Below are positions 18,111-25,983 of a stretch of DNA of 53,950 nucleotides, piece by piece. The position numbers and the translations under genes are program-made. The stretch is from JBBIPA01 sp037443085 (GTDB lineage Bacteria; Chloroflexota; Dehalococcoidia; GIF9; UBA5629), in assembly GCA_037443085.1 (NCBI GenBank), contig JBBIPA010000009.1:1-53950 (forward strand), read 5' to 3'. The notes beneath the pieces were generated by a model, which saw nothing but the letters and a program-made list of their open reading frames with translations, was not told the origin of the DNA and did no database searches. The stretch's first letter is position 1. Every line of letters begins with the position of its first letter.

Positions 18111-19334
18111 TTAAGCCTTCTGGTTGAATTTCTCTTCAAAAGATTCCAGTGTAGGCTGTACAGTAACAGGTTTTACAATGTCACTTAATACCTCCTGTGT
18201 TCGTGGCCCGGCTCCTGTTATAACAACAACCGTGATTTCCTGTTTATTGATGGCACCTGAACTGGCCAGTTTCTTTAAAGATGCTATCACCACACCACCA
18301 GTTGCTTCAGCGAAAATGCCCTCGGTCTGAGCCAGCAGTCCCATACCTTCGATTGCTTCTTCATCAGAAACAGCACAGGCACCTCCGCCTGACTGTCTGG
18401 CTACCATCAATGCATAATACCCATCTGCAGGATTCCCTATAGCTATTGACTTGGCAATAGTATCAGGTTTAACAGGATGAATATGCAGAGTCCCTGCATT
18501 AAAAGAGTTGACTATCGGTGACGAGCCTGCGGCCTGGGCTACATACATATGGGTATTAACTGGCTCGATTAACCTTAACATCGCCAGTTCATCCAGTCCT
18601 TTCCATATTCTGGTAAACAACAGCCCGGAGGCTGCCGGGGCTACCACATAGCTTGGCGCCCGCCACCCCAATTGCTCTGCAATCTCATAGCCTATGGTTT
18701 TGCTCCCTTCAGCATAATAGGGGCGCAGGTTAATGTTAATGAAACCCCAGTTATATCTTTTGGTTATCCTGCTGCAAAGACGATTGACATCGTCATAGCT
18801 TCCTTCAACTTCAACCAGGACAGGATTATAAATCGCTGCTCCTATCAGCTTGCCTGATTCCAGGTTAGAAGGGACAAAAACATAAGCTTTGAGGTTAGCC
18901 TTGGCAGCATGAGCGGCCACGCTGGCAGCCAAATTACCGGTAGAGGCGCACGCTACAGTGTCAAATCCACACTCTATAGCCTTGGTCACGGCAACTGAAA
19001 CTGCCCTGTCCTTGAATGAGTAGGTAGGATTCAAACAGTCATTTTTAATATATAGCTGCTCAAGGCCGAGTTTGCGCCCTAAATTATCCGCTTTGACCAG
19101 AGGGGTAAAACCGGTGCCGATATCTACTGCCTTTTCATCAACAGGCAACAGGTCACAATAACGCCACATGCTACGCGGCCCACTCATTATCTTATCCCTG
19201 CTTATCACACCGGAAAGAGCCTTATAGTCGTAGTTCACTTCCAGCGGGCTAAAGCAAAACTCACAGACGTTAACAGGCTGCAGGGAGTATTCTTGTCCAC
19301 ACTTCCTGCAGCGCAAAACTTTAGCGTATGACAA
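18111..19334 (-). CDS. thrC: Threonine synthase
   Basis: PLP enzyme converting O-phosphohomoserine to threonine. It is 407 aa. The N-terminus carries a zinc-ribbon-like segment (CRKCGQEYSL...CEFCFSP). Then come GFTPLVKADNLG, the PLP lysine in NPTYSFKDRAVSVAV, CASTGNLAASVAAHAAK, and APAASGLLF. Translation appears to start at a TTG with AGGAGG eleven bases upstream. The gene opens a series reading thrC, NIL, nifS, AIR synthase-like, fdhD and nadA with short gaps. Because O-phosphohomoserine is also the branch point to homocysteine, the NIL and cysteine-desulfurase neighbours make metabolic sense. Confidence 0.93.
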   Translation of the reverse strand: MSYAKVLRCRKCGQEYSLQPVNVCEFCFSPLEVNYDYKALSGVISRDKIMSGPRSMWRYCDLLPVDEKAVDIGTGFTPLVKADNLGRKLGLEQLYIKNDCLNPTYSFKDRAVSVAVTKAIECGFDTVACASTGNLAASVAAHAAKANLKAYVFVPSNLESGKLIGAAIYNPVLVEVEGSYDDVNRLCSRITKRYNWGFININLRPYYAEGSKTIGYEIAEQLGWRAPSYVVAPAASGLLFTRIWKGLDELAMLRLIEPVNTHMYVAQAAGSSPIVNSFNAGTLHIHPVKPDTIAKSIAIGNPADGYYALMVARQSGGGACAVSDEEAIEGMGLLAQTEGIFAEATGGVVIASLKKLASSGAINKQEITVVVITGAGPRTQEVLSDIVKPVTVQPTLESFEEKFNQKA

Positions 19335-19598
19335 ATTGCCACCTTCCTCCTGGCATCTTCACACCAGCTTTAAATTTTAATTTGCCAGATTAATACACAC
19401 CTGCGAACTCACAAAACATGTCACCATCAAAAATGAAAAGAGCGTTCGCCAACTTTCAACGTGCATTCCTCTCCACATTGTCAGAGGGAGAGGAATACTA
19501 TGTTAGAAGGACTTTGCCCTCAAAACCAGCTGGCAAACAATCTTAATTGTAATATTTAACCGCTAACTATAGTTTTATTGCCCTATTATTCTATGTTA
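19335..19598. other. Intergenic region with a perfect 10-bp inverted repeat
   Basis: No gene is recognised in this 264-base stretch. The arms ATTCCTCTCC (19465-19474) and GGAGAGGAAT (19487-19496) form a perfect 10-bp hairpin with a 12-base loop. Neither side has a T-run, so it is not a typical intrinsic terminator. The thrC ribosome binding site lies at the left edge. Confidence 0.5.
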
Positions 19599-20189
19599 TC
19601 ACCCAGCCTTTAGTGTTTCTTGATACGCATTGACCAGATCGGCCTCATTCATAACGATATTGCCGTCCACGATTTTGTACTGGACTGCGGCTTTAGGATA
19701 ATTGACACAAGGACCCTTGATGCCGGCCCCAGTTTTAGCCTTGAAAGTTGTAGCGCAGGTATCGCAAACCAGGATGTCGTTATCAAGAGAGTAAGTGATT
19801 CCCCGGCATGGCGGACAAGCAGTTGCCCGAACTTGAATTTCGTTATCCAGCACATACGCCATAAAAGTCAGATTACCACCCTGCTTGGTTATCTTGAACA
19901 CATTATTCCAGTTACTTTTTATCTCACTGGCTGGAATAGCTATAGTGCTGCCATTTACCTTCGGTTCAATCCATTTTGCCTTTATTGGACCAGATGGCTT
20001 TGGACTGGATGGTGCTGTTGCAGTTGGTGGTGGGGGAACCACCACCGTTGTGCTCGGCGTTACTAGCTGCGGCGTTTGTGGCGCTGGCGTTTGTGCTGGA
20101 GTCGCTGGTTTTGTAGTTGACCCGGAACAGGCAACAAAGACAAGAACCAGCGAAAGCAGTATTGCTGAGAATACTAATTTTCTGGACAC
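19599..20189 (-). CDS. DUF2318 Fe-S/metal-binding lipoprotein
   Basis: 196 aa. A lipoprotein signal with lipobox VFVAC (Cys about 21) leads into a long Pro/Thr-rich linker, then a DUF2318 domain: ATACPPCRGITYSLDND, LVCDTCATTF, GIKGPCVNYPK. The CPPC, CDTC and single C are the expected metal-binding cysteines. DUF2318 proteins occur with Ftr1/P19-type iron transport systems and FtsX/MacB-like ABC permeases (established for Campylobacter-like clusters). Here the gene is last of four on one strand with a Cys-rich lipoprotein and a MacB-type transporter, so a role in extracytoplasmic metal or redox handling is inferred. It begins with GTG after AAGGGGG. Confidence 0.85.
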   Translation of the reverse strand: MSRKLVFSAILLSLVLVFVACSGSTTKPATPAQTPAPQTPQLVTPSTTVVVPPPPTATAPSSPKPSGPIKAKWIEPKVNGSTIAIPASEIKSNWNNVFKITKQGGNLTFMAYVLDNEIQVRATACPPCRGITYSLDNDILVCDTCATTFKAKTGAGIKGPCVNYPKAAVQYKIVDGNIVMNEADLVNAYQETLKAG

Positions 20190-20271
20190 TACTTTATAAC
20201 CCCCTTTGGATTCGATGTTAATTTTCGACTAAAAACACGAACTTTCTTAATACCCTAATTTCCTCAGTGTC

Positions 20272-20928
20272 TTATCTGCCGCAGCAACCTCCGCCAGAGC
20301 TTCGGCCCCATTGGTTTATGCCGGGACTGGTGGGTTGACTTGTACTGCGGGGAGATTGACTCGGGGTACCGCAACAACCACCGCTTCCGGTGCTGGACTT
20401 TGCCTGGTTAGGGTCACAACAACTGACAATCGCTGGGTTTATTTGACCATTAGCACTGGGACTACTTATCGGCACAGCGCTGGCTCGCTCGGCGACAGCA
20501 AACTTCCCATTCAGGTCACCGAACAAAACATTATAGTTTCCCGGTTGATCTTTGGACACTATAAAATTAATTCTCTGGATGGTACCAACTGGAATGGTTA
20601 AAACCCTGGTTGCTTCTACTACGTCATTTATTCTTAATTCCGCTTGATAGCTCCCACTATCACTGCTGTAGTTCCCTATATCAGCGGATATAGTAACTGA
20701 CTGCCCCTGGCTAGCATTGGGCGGGCTGATTGCCAAACTTAGCACCTTGAAGGGTGACGCAGATTGCTGCACTGAAGTTTGTTGCTGATTAGGAATAGGT
20801 GTCACTGTTTGCGGAGCACTGCATGCCACCAGCACTGCTACCAAAGCAAGTAGCAACACCAGCAATGTGCCTGCCAGCAACTTCACTGTTCGATTCGCTG
20901 CGAATCCGGACTCTGGCCTCTGCAACAT
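20272..20928 (-). CDS. CARDB-like lipoprotein with three Cys-Cys motifs at the C-terminus
   Basis: 218 aa. A hydrophobic signal ends in a lipobox-like LVAC (Cys36). Residues about 60-145 form a beta-sandwich of CARDB type (FKVLSLAISPPNASQGQSVT, NYSSDSGSYQAELRI, INFIVSKDQPGNYNVLFGDL). The remaining 70 residues are Gly/Ser-rich with cysteine pairs at 170-171 (SCCD), 185-186 (GGCCGT) and 215-216 (GGGCCGR, the very end). Such vicinal pairs suggest metal binding or thiol chemistry outside the membrane. The ATG follows AAAGGAGG. It lies 24 bases downstream of the ABC ATPase, so it may be a soluble partner of that transporter. I do not know a named family for the tail. Confidence 0.75.
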   Translation of the reverse strand: MLQRPESGFAANRTVKLLAGTLLVLLLALVAVLVACSAPQTVTPIPNQQQTSVQQSASPFKVLSLAISPPNASQGQSVTISADIGNYSSDSGSYQAELRINDVVEATRVLTIPVGTIQRINFIVSKDQPGNYNVLFGDLNGKFAVAERASAVPISSPSANGQINPAIVSCCDPNQAKSSTGSGGCCGTPSQSPRSTSQPTSPGINQWGRSSGGGCCGR

Positions 20929-20952
20929 ATTACCTCCTTTACGTTGAATAGA

Positions 20953-21621
20953 TTATTGCGTGACCCTATCTACAACCTGACCATCACGAAGGAAAACGAT
21001 TTCCTTGGCGTGCCTTGCAACGTCGGGATCATGCGTGACCATGATAATGGTATGCCCCTCCCGGTTTAAGCCATCAAACAGGCTCAGTATCTCATTTCCT
21101 GTTTTCTGGTCCATATTACCTGTTGGCTCATCTGCCAGGATAAGCTGCGGGGTGTTTACCAGTGCCCGGGCAATAGCCACTCTTTGCTGTTCACCACCGC
21201 TTAACTGGGAGGGCTTGTGGTCGGCTCTCTTTCCCAGTCCCACCTTTACCAGCATTTCCAGAGCCCTCTCGTTGCCGCCATTTAAACCGCCAAACGTCAG
21301 GGGCAGCAGCACGTTCTCCAGCGCACTCAGTGATGCCAGTAGATGATATTGCTGGAAAACATAGGCGAGCTTGCCTCTTCTGATATCGACGAGGTCATTC
21401 TCACTCAGGTTGTCGATACGTTTTCCATCCAGAATCACCTCGCCGCTGGAAAGCTGGTCAAGTCCTCCTATAATGTTGAGCAAGGTAGATTTGCCGCTCC
21501 CTGACGGCCCCATCACAGCGATGAAGTCACCTTTATTGACCGTGATGGAAACGTTATCTAATGCTACAACCTTGTTGGTGTCACCACCGTAAATCTTCGA
21601 CGCATTCTTCACTTCTAACAT
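20953..21621 (-). CDS. ABC transporter ATPase, MacB/LolD type
   Basis: 222 aa. Walker A GPSGSGKST near residue 40, Q-loop YVFQQYHLL, signature LSGGEQQRVAIARAL, Walker B LILADEPTGNMD and the switch histidine in MVTHD. This is the LolD/MacB/FtsE-like class that pairs with FtsX/MacB permeases to drive mechanotransmission across the membrane instead of transport through it. The permease gene is 13 bases upstream on the same strand, and the products very likely form one complex. Confidence 0.93.
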   Translation of the reverse strand: MLEVKNASKIYGGDTNKVVALDNVSITVNKGDFIAVMGPSGSGKSTLLNIIGGLDQLSSGEVILDGKRIDNLSENDLVDIRRGKLAYVFQQYHLLASLSALENVLLPLTFGGLNGGNERALEMLVKVGLGKRADHKPSQLSGGEQQRVAIARALVNTPQLILADEPTGNMDQKTGNEILSLFDGLNREGHTIIMVTHDPDVARHAKEIVFLRDGQVVDRVTQ

Positions 21622-21634
21622 GTTATCCTTTCCT

Positions 21635-22843
21635 TTACAGAGACCTGAATGAATCAGCCACCCTGATCCTGGTTGCCAGGAATGATGGATATGTAGTTGC
21701 CAGGATAGCCACCAAAATGGCTAGACCCAATGCTACCGGAAAGTATATTGGCACATAATGAACAGTCGTCCCTTCCAGGAGCAATGGCCCAATGATATAC
21801 GCCAGCACCGAACCGACGATATATCCCAGTATACCTCCGATTATGCCGATAATCAGAGCTTCATAGATGAAGATTTTGATTATCTGATTGCGTGATGCGC
21901 CTACAGCTCTCATGATGCCGATATCCTTAATTCGCTCATGCACCGAGGTCATCATGGTATTGATCACCCCGAACAGACCTACCGCCAAGGTGATTATAGC
22001 CATAGCTATCATGAATCGGTTAATCTTTTCCAGCATGCCCATTTCAGTTTCGGCAATCTGCTTTACCGCAACTGCCCGGATGCCGGCAATTTCCTTATTA
22101 AGAGCATCAGCGATAGTTTCTGCCGGACAGGCATTGCACAGCGCACGGATGTCTATAGAGGAAACCAAACCTTCTTTGTTAAAAGCTTTCTGCAATGTAT
22201 CTATGGGAATGAATAGCTGATAGTCATCATTTGCCCCGGTCTCATGAAGGATGCCAGCAATGGTTAATTTATCACCATTGATTGATATCGGGCTGCCCAC
22301 TTTTAGCTGCAAAAGGGAAGCGGCCACCGTTCCCACAATAGCCTGGTCCTGCTTCTGAATATATTCTCCCTCTTTTATTTTCCACCAGGTTTTAATCTTA
22401 ATCTCTGCTTCCGGCTGTATCCCCACCACCATCGTCGATATTCCTTCCACTTTAGTATTCACAAACAGTTTGGGAGCAAGGGTGGCAATATTTCCACCAT
22501 CGTCCTGAAACCTTATTCCTTGACTGGCAAAACCCATTCTTATCTCCTCATCGGCTATTTGCTGCATCTGGGGTATCTTATCCGCAGATATGTAATTCTC
22601 GCCCACCGTCAAAGTCCCCAAGCTCAAATTCCCCAGTTTCATATCCAGATTGCTTATGGCAGGTACTACCGAAAGATTGGGGCCGTACTTCTCCAACTGG
22701 ACGGTAATTCTTTCCTGGCCGGCCAGGGCAATGGTCAATATGCCCACAACCGTCATGGTGCCGATGACCACGCCCAGAGCGGCATAAAGCACGCGCTTTT
22801 TCCTGCGCACAACATCTTTGGCAACCAACTTATACAGCTTCAT
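21635..22843 (-). CDS. ABC transporter permease, MacB/FtsX type
   Basis: 402 aa. One N-terminal transmembrane helix (VLYAALGVVIGTMTVVGILT), a large extracytoplasmic MacB_PCD-type domain (about residues 45-270, including IVGTVAASLLQLKVGSPI), then three helices at the C-terminus with the cytoplasmic coupling segment DIGIMRAVGASRNQI. This is the standard four-helix MacB/FtsX layout. The ATG at 22843 gives the normal N-terminus MKLYKLVAKDVVRRKKRV; AAGGAGG lies about 15 bases upstream, slightly far. Substrate unknown; the DUF2318 and Cys-Cys lipoprotein neighbours hint at metal or redox-active cargo. Confidence 0.9.
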   Translation of the reverse strand: MKLYKLVAKDVVRRKKRVLYAALGVVIGTMTVVGILTIALAGQERITVQLEKYGPNLSVVPAISNLDMKLGNLSLGTLTVGENYISADKIPQMQQIADEEIRMGFASQGIRFQDDGGNIATLAPKLFVNTKVEGISTMVVGIQPEAEIKIKTWWKIKEGEYIQKQDQAIVGTVAASLLQLKVGSPISINGDKLTIAGILHETGANDDYQLFIPIDTLQKAFNKEGLVSSIDIRALCNACPAETIADALNKEIAGIRAVAVKQIAETEMGMLEKINRFMIAMAIITLAVGLFGVINTMMTSVHERIKDIGIMRAVGASRNQIIKIFIYEALIIGIIGGILGYIVGSVLAYIIGPLLLEGTTVHYVPIYFPVALGLAILVAILATTYPSFLATRIRVADSFRSL

Positions 22844-22865
22844 AATAACGTCTTTATACCTCCTT

Positions 22866-24008
22866 TTATGAAGACATGAGTGCCTGATCCAGGTCCTCAA
22901 TCAAATCGTCAATGTTTTCCAATCCCACCGATAGCCGGATCAGCCCACCGGTAATCCCCACTTCTTTTCTGTAATCTTCAGGCATGGAAGCATGGCTCAT
23001 CGTGGCGGGATGCTCGGCTAAAGATGCCACACCCCCCAGCGATTCTGCCAGAGCAAAAACCTTCATTTTTTTCAGGAAGGCATTGGCGCTTCTGATGCCC
23101 CCGTTCACCTCAAAAGACACCATTCCTCCGAATCCCATCATCTGCCGCCTGGCGATTGCATGACCCGGATGCGTTTTCAAACCGGGGTAAAACACTTTTT
23201 GTACCCGGCTGTGTTTGGCAAGATAATCTGCTATTGCCGTGGCATTCTCCTGGTGTTGTTTCATTCTCACTGCCAGCGTCTCGATACCTCTAAGTACCAG
23301 CCAGCAATCGAAAGGCGCCGCGCAGGTTCCCATGGCATTGAGCAAGAATTGAACTCTCTCGGCCAAATCATCAGTGGCTGTTACCACAGCGCCACCGACG
23401 ACATCGCAATGCCCGTTGAGATATTTCGTAGTGGAATGGACAATAATGTCGATACCATATTCAATCGGTCGCAAGAAATAGGGAGTGGCAAAGGTATTAT
23501 CAATTGCCGTGAGCAGCTTGTGTTTCCTGGCGATGGCAGTAACCATCTCCAGATCAATAATATTGAGCAAAGGATTGGATGGGGTCTCCAGCCACAGCAT
23601 CCTGGTATTGGGCTTGATGGCATTCTCAATTGCTTCCCGTCTATTCATTCTGACAAAGGTAAACTCCAGCCCCAGGTCGCTCATCACCTTCTCGAATAGC
23701 CGGTGAGTGCCGCCATAAACATCATCCGAGGAAATAACATGGTCTCCAGATTTCAGCAAATGAATGACTGTCGTCTCAGCAGCCATGCCTGTAGCAAAAG
23801 CAAAACCGGCTTTCCCGCCCTCAAGCCGGGCAATGGTATCCTCTAGGACTTTGCGCGTTGGGTTTGCCGTGCGCGAATAGTCATAACCCCTGGTTTTACC
23901 AATATCCTCGAATACAAAGGTCGATGTTTGATATATCGGCACCGAGATGGCGCCATATCTGGTATCCGGCCTCTCGCCGGCATGAATCGCTATCGTTTCG
24001 AATTTCAT
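22866..24008 (-). CDS. metB: Cystathionine gamma-synthase/lyase-family PLP enzyme
   Basis: 380 aa Cys/Met-metabolism PLP enzyme. N-terminus TIAIHAGERPDTRYGAISVPIYQTSTF, then YDYSRTANPTRKVLE, GMAAETTVI, SSDDVYGGTHRL, WLETPSNP, and the PLP lysine in HSTTKYLNGHCDVVGGAVV. The C-terminal ALAESLGGVASLAEHPATMSHASMP is typical. The family includes cystathionine gamma-synthase (MetB), gamma-lyase and O-acylhomoserine sulfhydrylase; sequence alone does not separate them. With cysteine synthase directly upstream and threonine synthase nearby, trans-sulfuration between cysteine and homocysteine is the likely setting. Confidence 0.85.
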   Translation of the reverse strand: MKFETIAIHAGERPDTRYGAISVPIYQTSTFVFEDIGKTRGYDYSRTANPTRKVLEDTIARLEGGKAGFAFATGMAAETTVIHLLKSGDHVISSDDVYGGTHRLFEKVMSDLGLEFTFVRMNRREAIENAIKPNTRMLWLETPSNPLLNIIDLEMVTAIARKHKLLTAIDNTFATPYFLRPIEYGIDIIVHSTTKYLNGHCDVVGGAVVTATDDLAERVQFLLNAMGTCAAPFDCWLVLRGIETLAVRMKQHQENATAIADYLAKHSRVQKVFYPGLKTHPGHAIARRQMMGFGGMVSFEVNGGIRSANAFLKKMKVFALAESLGGVASLAEHPATMSHASMPEDYRKEVGITGGLIRLSVGLENIDDLIEDLDQALMSS

Positions 24009-24211
24009 CTCAGCATCCTTAATCTGAAATAGTATTTTCGGGCTATATTCAGACTAATATGAGCCTTTTGGTAAACTTTATAGCCCAAATTTTATAAGAG
24101 TACTGTGGAGGAATTATGAAGAATAAATGGTGATTTCATGTGATTTAACTGTTGCTATCACAGCAATCCCTCATGCCTCATAATTCTCCGCAGCACGACA
24201 GTTTTGGTATT
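24009..24211. promoter_or_regulatory. Leader of the metB-like gene with a spaced inverted repeat
   Basis: On either strand GGGCTATA (24040-24047) and TATAGCCC (24079-24086) are perfect reverse complements 31 bases apart, placed 32-78 bases before the metB-like ATG. They could close a leader hairpin or be paired operator half-sites. I looked for SAM-riboswitch and T-box landmarks and did not find them. Confidence 0.35.
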
Positions 24212-25225
24212 TTAAACCATCGGTGTAATGGAATTTTGCTCCTGGAACAGCCATGTCGAGAGATATCGCTCACCAGTATCCGGCAACACCACCACTATGA
24301 GCTTGCCCTCGCTCTCCTTTCGTTTAGCCACTTCTAATGCCGCCCAGGTTGCCGCTCCTGAAGATATGCCGCCAAGTATTCCTTCCTCTCTGGCTAATCT
24401 CCGTGCAGTTATCCCGGCATCCTCATTGGTGACCTTGATAATCTCGTCTACGAGTTCCAGTCTCAGCACGTCCGGTTTAAAGCCAGCTCCTATACCCTGA
24501 ATCTTATGAGACCCAGGCTTACCTCCGGAAAGCACTGGAGACGCCGCTGGCTCCACAGCAATAGCCTTGAATTCAGGTTTCCGTTTCTTCAGTACTTCGG
24601 CAACTCCAGTGATGGTGCCGCCAGTGCCTACGCCAGACACCAGAATATCTACTTTACCGTCAGTATCTCTCCATATCTCCTCTGCCGTGGTTAAGCGATG
24701 AACTTCAGGGTTCGAGGCATTTTTAAATTGCTGCGGCACAAAGGAGTTAGGATTTTCTGCGGCCAACTGCTCAGCCCTCTTCACAGCACCGGTCATGCCT
24801 TCTGCGCCGGGAGTTAACACTAACTGTGCGCCGAGAACCGATAGTAGCTGCCGCCGTTCCATGGACATAGTATCGGGCATGGTCAGTGTCAGTTTGTAGC
24901 CCCGGGCAGCACAGACGAAAGCCAGGGAAATACCGGTATTGCCGCTGGTCGGTTCGATAATTACTGTATCTTTCTTTATCAGCCCTTTTTCTTCGGCATC
25001 GACAATCATGGAAACGCCAATCCTGTCCTTGACGCTTCCCAGAGGATTAAATGACTCCAGTTTCGCCACCAGCTCTCCCTTTGCACCCTCGGTAATCCGG
25101 TTTAGCCTTACCAGAGGCGTATTCCCGATTAGCTCGGTGGAATCCCTGGCAATTCCCCTGACCAGCTTTGGTATCTCAATTGTTTTATATCGAATTTTGT
25201 CCACCCTGGTTACTAGTTCCGACAT
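24212..25225 (-). CDS. cysK: Cysteine synthase (O-acetylserine sulfhydrylase)
   Basis: Makes cysteine from O-acetylserine and sulfide. It is 337 aa, about 25 longer than common CysK owing to an N-terminal extension (MSELVTRVDKIRYKTIEIPK). Then STELIGNTPLVRLNRI, the PLP lysine in NPLGSVKDRIG, PTSGNTGISLAFV, and GVGTGGTITG, GIGAGFKPDVL, ISSGAATWAALEVA. The C-terminal TGERYLSTWLF is typical. AAAGGAGG lies just before the ATG. It is 34 bases downstream of the Rrf2 regulator, so regulation of cysteine synthesis by that protein is likely, as in CymR/IscR-type circuits. Confidence 0.94.
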   Translation of the reverse strand: MSELVTRVDKIRYKTIEIPKLVRGIARDSTELIGNTPLVRLNRITEGAKGELVAKLESFNPLGSVKDRIGVSMIVDAEEKGLIKKDTVIIEPTSGNTGISLAFVCAARGYKLTLTMPDTMSMERRQLLSVLGAQLVLTPGAEGMTGAVKRAEQLAAENPNSFVPQQFKNASNPEVHRLTTAEEIWRDTDGKVDILVSGVGTGGTITGVAEVLKKRKPEFKAIAVEPAASPVLSGGKPGSHKIQGIGAGFKPDVLRLELVDEIIKVTNEDAGITARRLAREEGILGGISSGAATWAALEVAKRKESEGKLIVVVLPDTGERYLSTWLFQEQNSITPMV

Positions 25226-25259
25226 GATATCCTCCTTTTGCTCAATTTAATTTAAAGAT

Positions 25260-25703
25260 TTAGATATAGTACATCGCTTCGACCTGTTGATCCCTGGCCT
25301 TCTGACGCGTAACCAGGTCTTGCAATGTCATTGATTCCAGCACTTCACCCATCACTTTTTTCAACTCGCACCAGACATCGCGTGTAGCACAACGGTCAGA
25401 GCGGTTACATACTTTGGGGTCATCCACGCATTCCACCGGGGATATTGAGCCAATAAAAGCTTCTAATACTTCGCTCAGCTTTATTTCCTCAGGCGGCCTG
25501 GCCAGCCAGACACCGCCATGGGCTCCCCGCATACTCCGCACCAACCCAGCAGAGATAGGCGGCCTCATCAAATGCTCCAGGTATTGCAGGGAAACCTCCT
25601 GGTTCCGGGCGATGTCTTTTAATTGCACTGGCCCCTGCCCCCAGCGCATTGCCAGGTCTAACAGAGCCCTGATGCCGTATCTGCCTCTCGTTGAGATTCT
25701 CAT
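25260..25703 (-). CDS. Rrf2-family regulator (IscR/CymR-like)
   Basis: 147 aa. N-terminal winged helix-turn-helix MRISTRGRYGIRALLDLAMR, LKDIARNQEVSLQYLEHLM, MRGAHGGVWLARPPEEI. The C-terminal half has four cysteines (CVDDPKVCNRSDRCATRDVWC), of which three fit the IscR [2Fe-2S] spacing. It probably senses Fe-S status or cysteine supply and represses cysK and metB downstream; that is inferred from operon position. AGGAGG precedes the ATG. Confidence 0.9.
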   Translation of the reverse strand: MRISTRGRYGIRALLDLAMRWGQGPVQLKDIARNQEVSLQYLEHLMRPPISAGLVRSMRGAHGGVWLARPPEEIKLSEVLEAFIGSISPVECVDDPKVCNRSDRCATRDVWCELKKVMGEVLESMTLQDLVTRQKARDQQVEAMYYI

Positions 25704-25738
25704 TTAACCTCCTATATGTTTACAAATACCGTCAACAA

Positions 25739-25767
25739 AGTATACATTACTATTCCAGGAAAGTCAA
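25739..25767 (-). promoter_or_regulatory. Sigma-70 promoter for rrf2-cysK
   Basis: Minus-strand TTGACT (25762-25767) and TATACT (25739-25744) are exactly 17 bases apart, and transcription would begin about 30 bases before the rrf2 ATG. Rrf2-type regulators usually bind over their own promoter, so an operator here is expected, although I see no clear dyad. The rest of 25768-25983 holds no gene; its right side must contain the promoter for the mutase gene. Confidence 0.7.
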
Positions 25768-25983
25768 TGGCAGTCAAGGGCTTTGTTCGGCAGTCTCTCT
25801 AATAAATGAATTCTTATCACATACCCATAGCCCCAAAAGACTCTTGGAAAGGATTACGATTTTTCCTAATGATATGCTAATTGAGAGACGCTTTTTAATA
25901 AGCAATTGGGATATGATAAACTAATGCAGCGTTTTTCCTGCGAATAATGCCTGAATTCAGCACGTCCTGTGAAAGAGGTATTT

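Noticed and set aside
24009..24211. SAM riboswitch or T-box before the metB-like gene
   Set aside because: No S-box core motifs, no T-box TGGN element and no terminator with a T-run were found.
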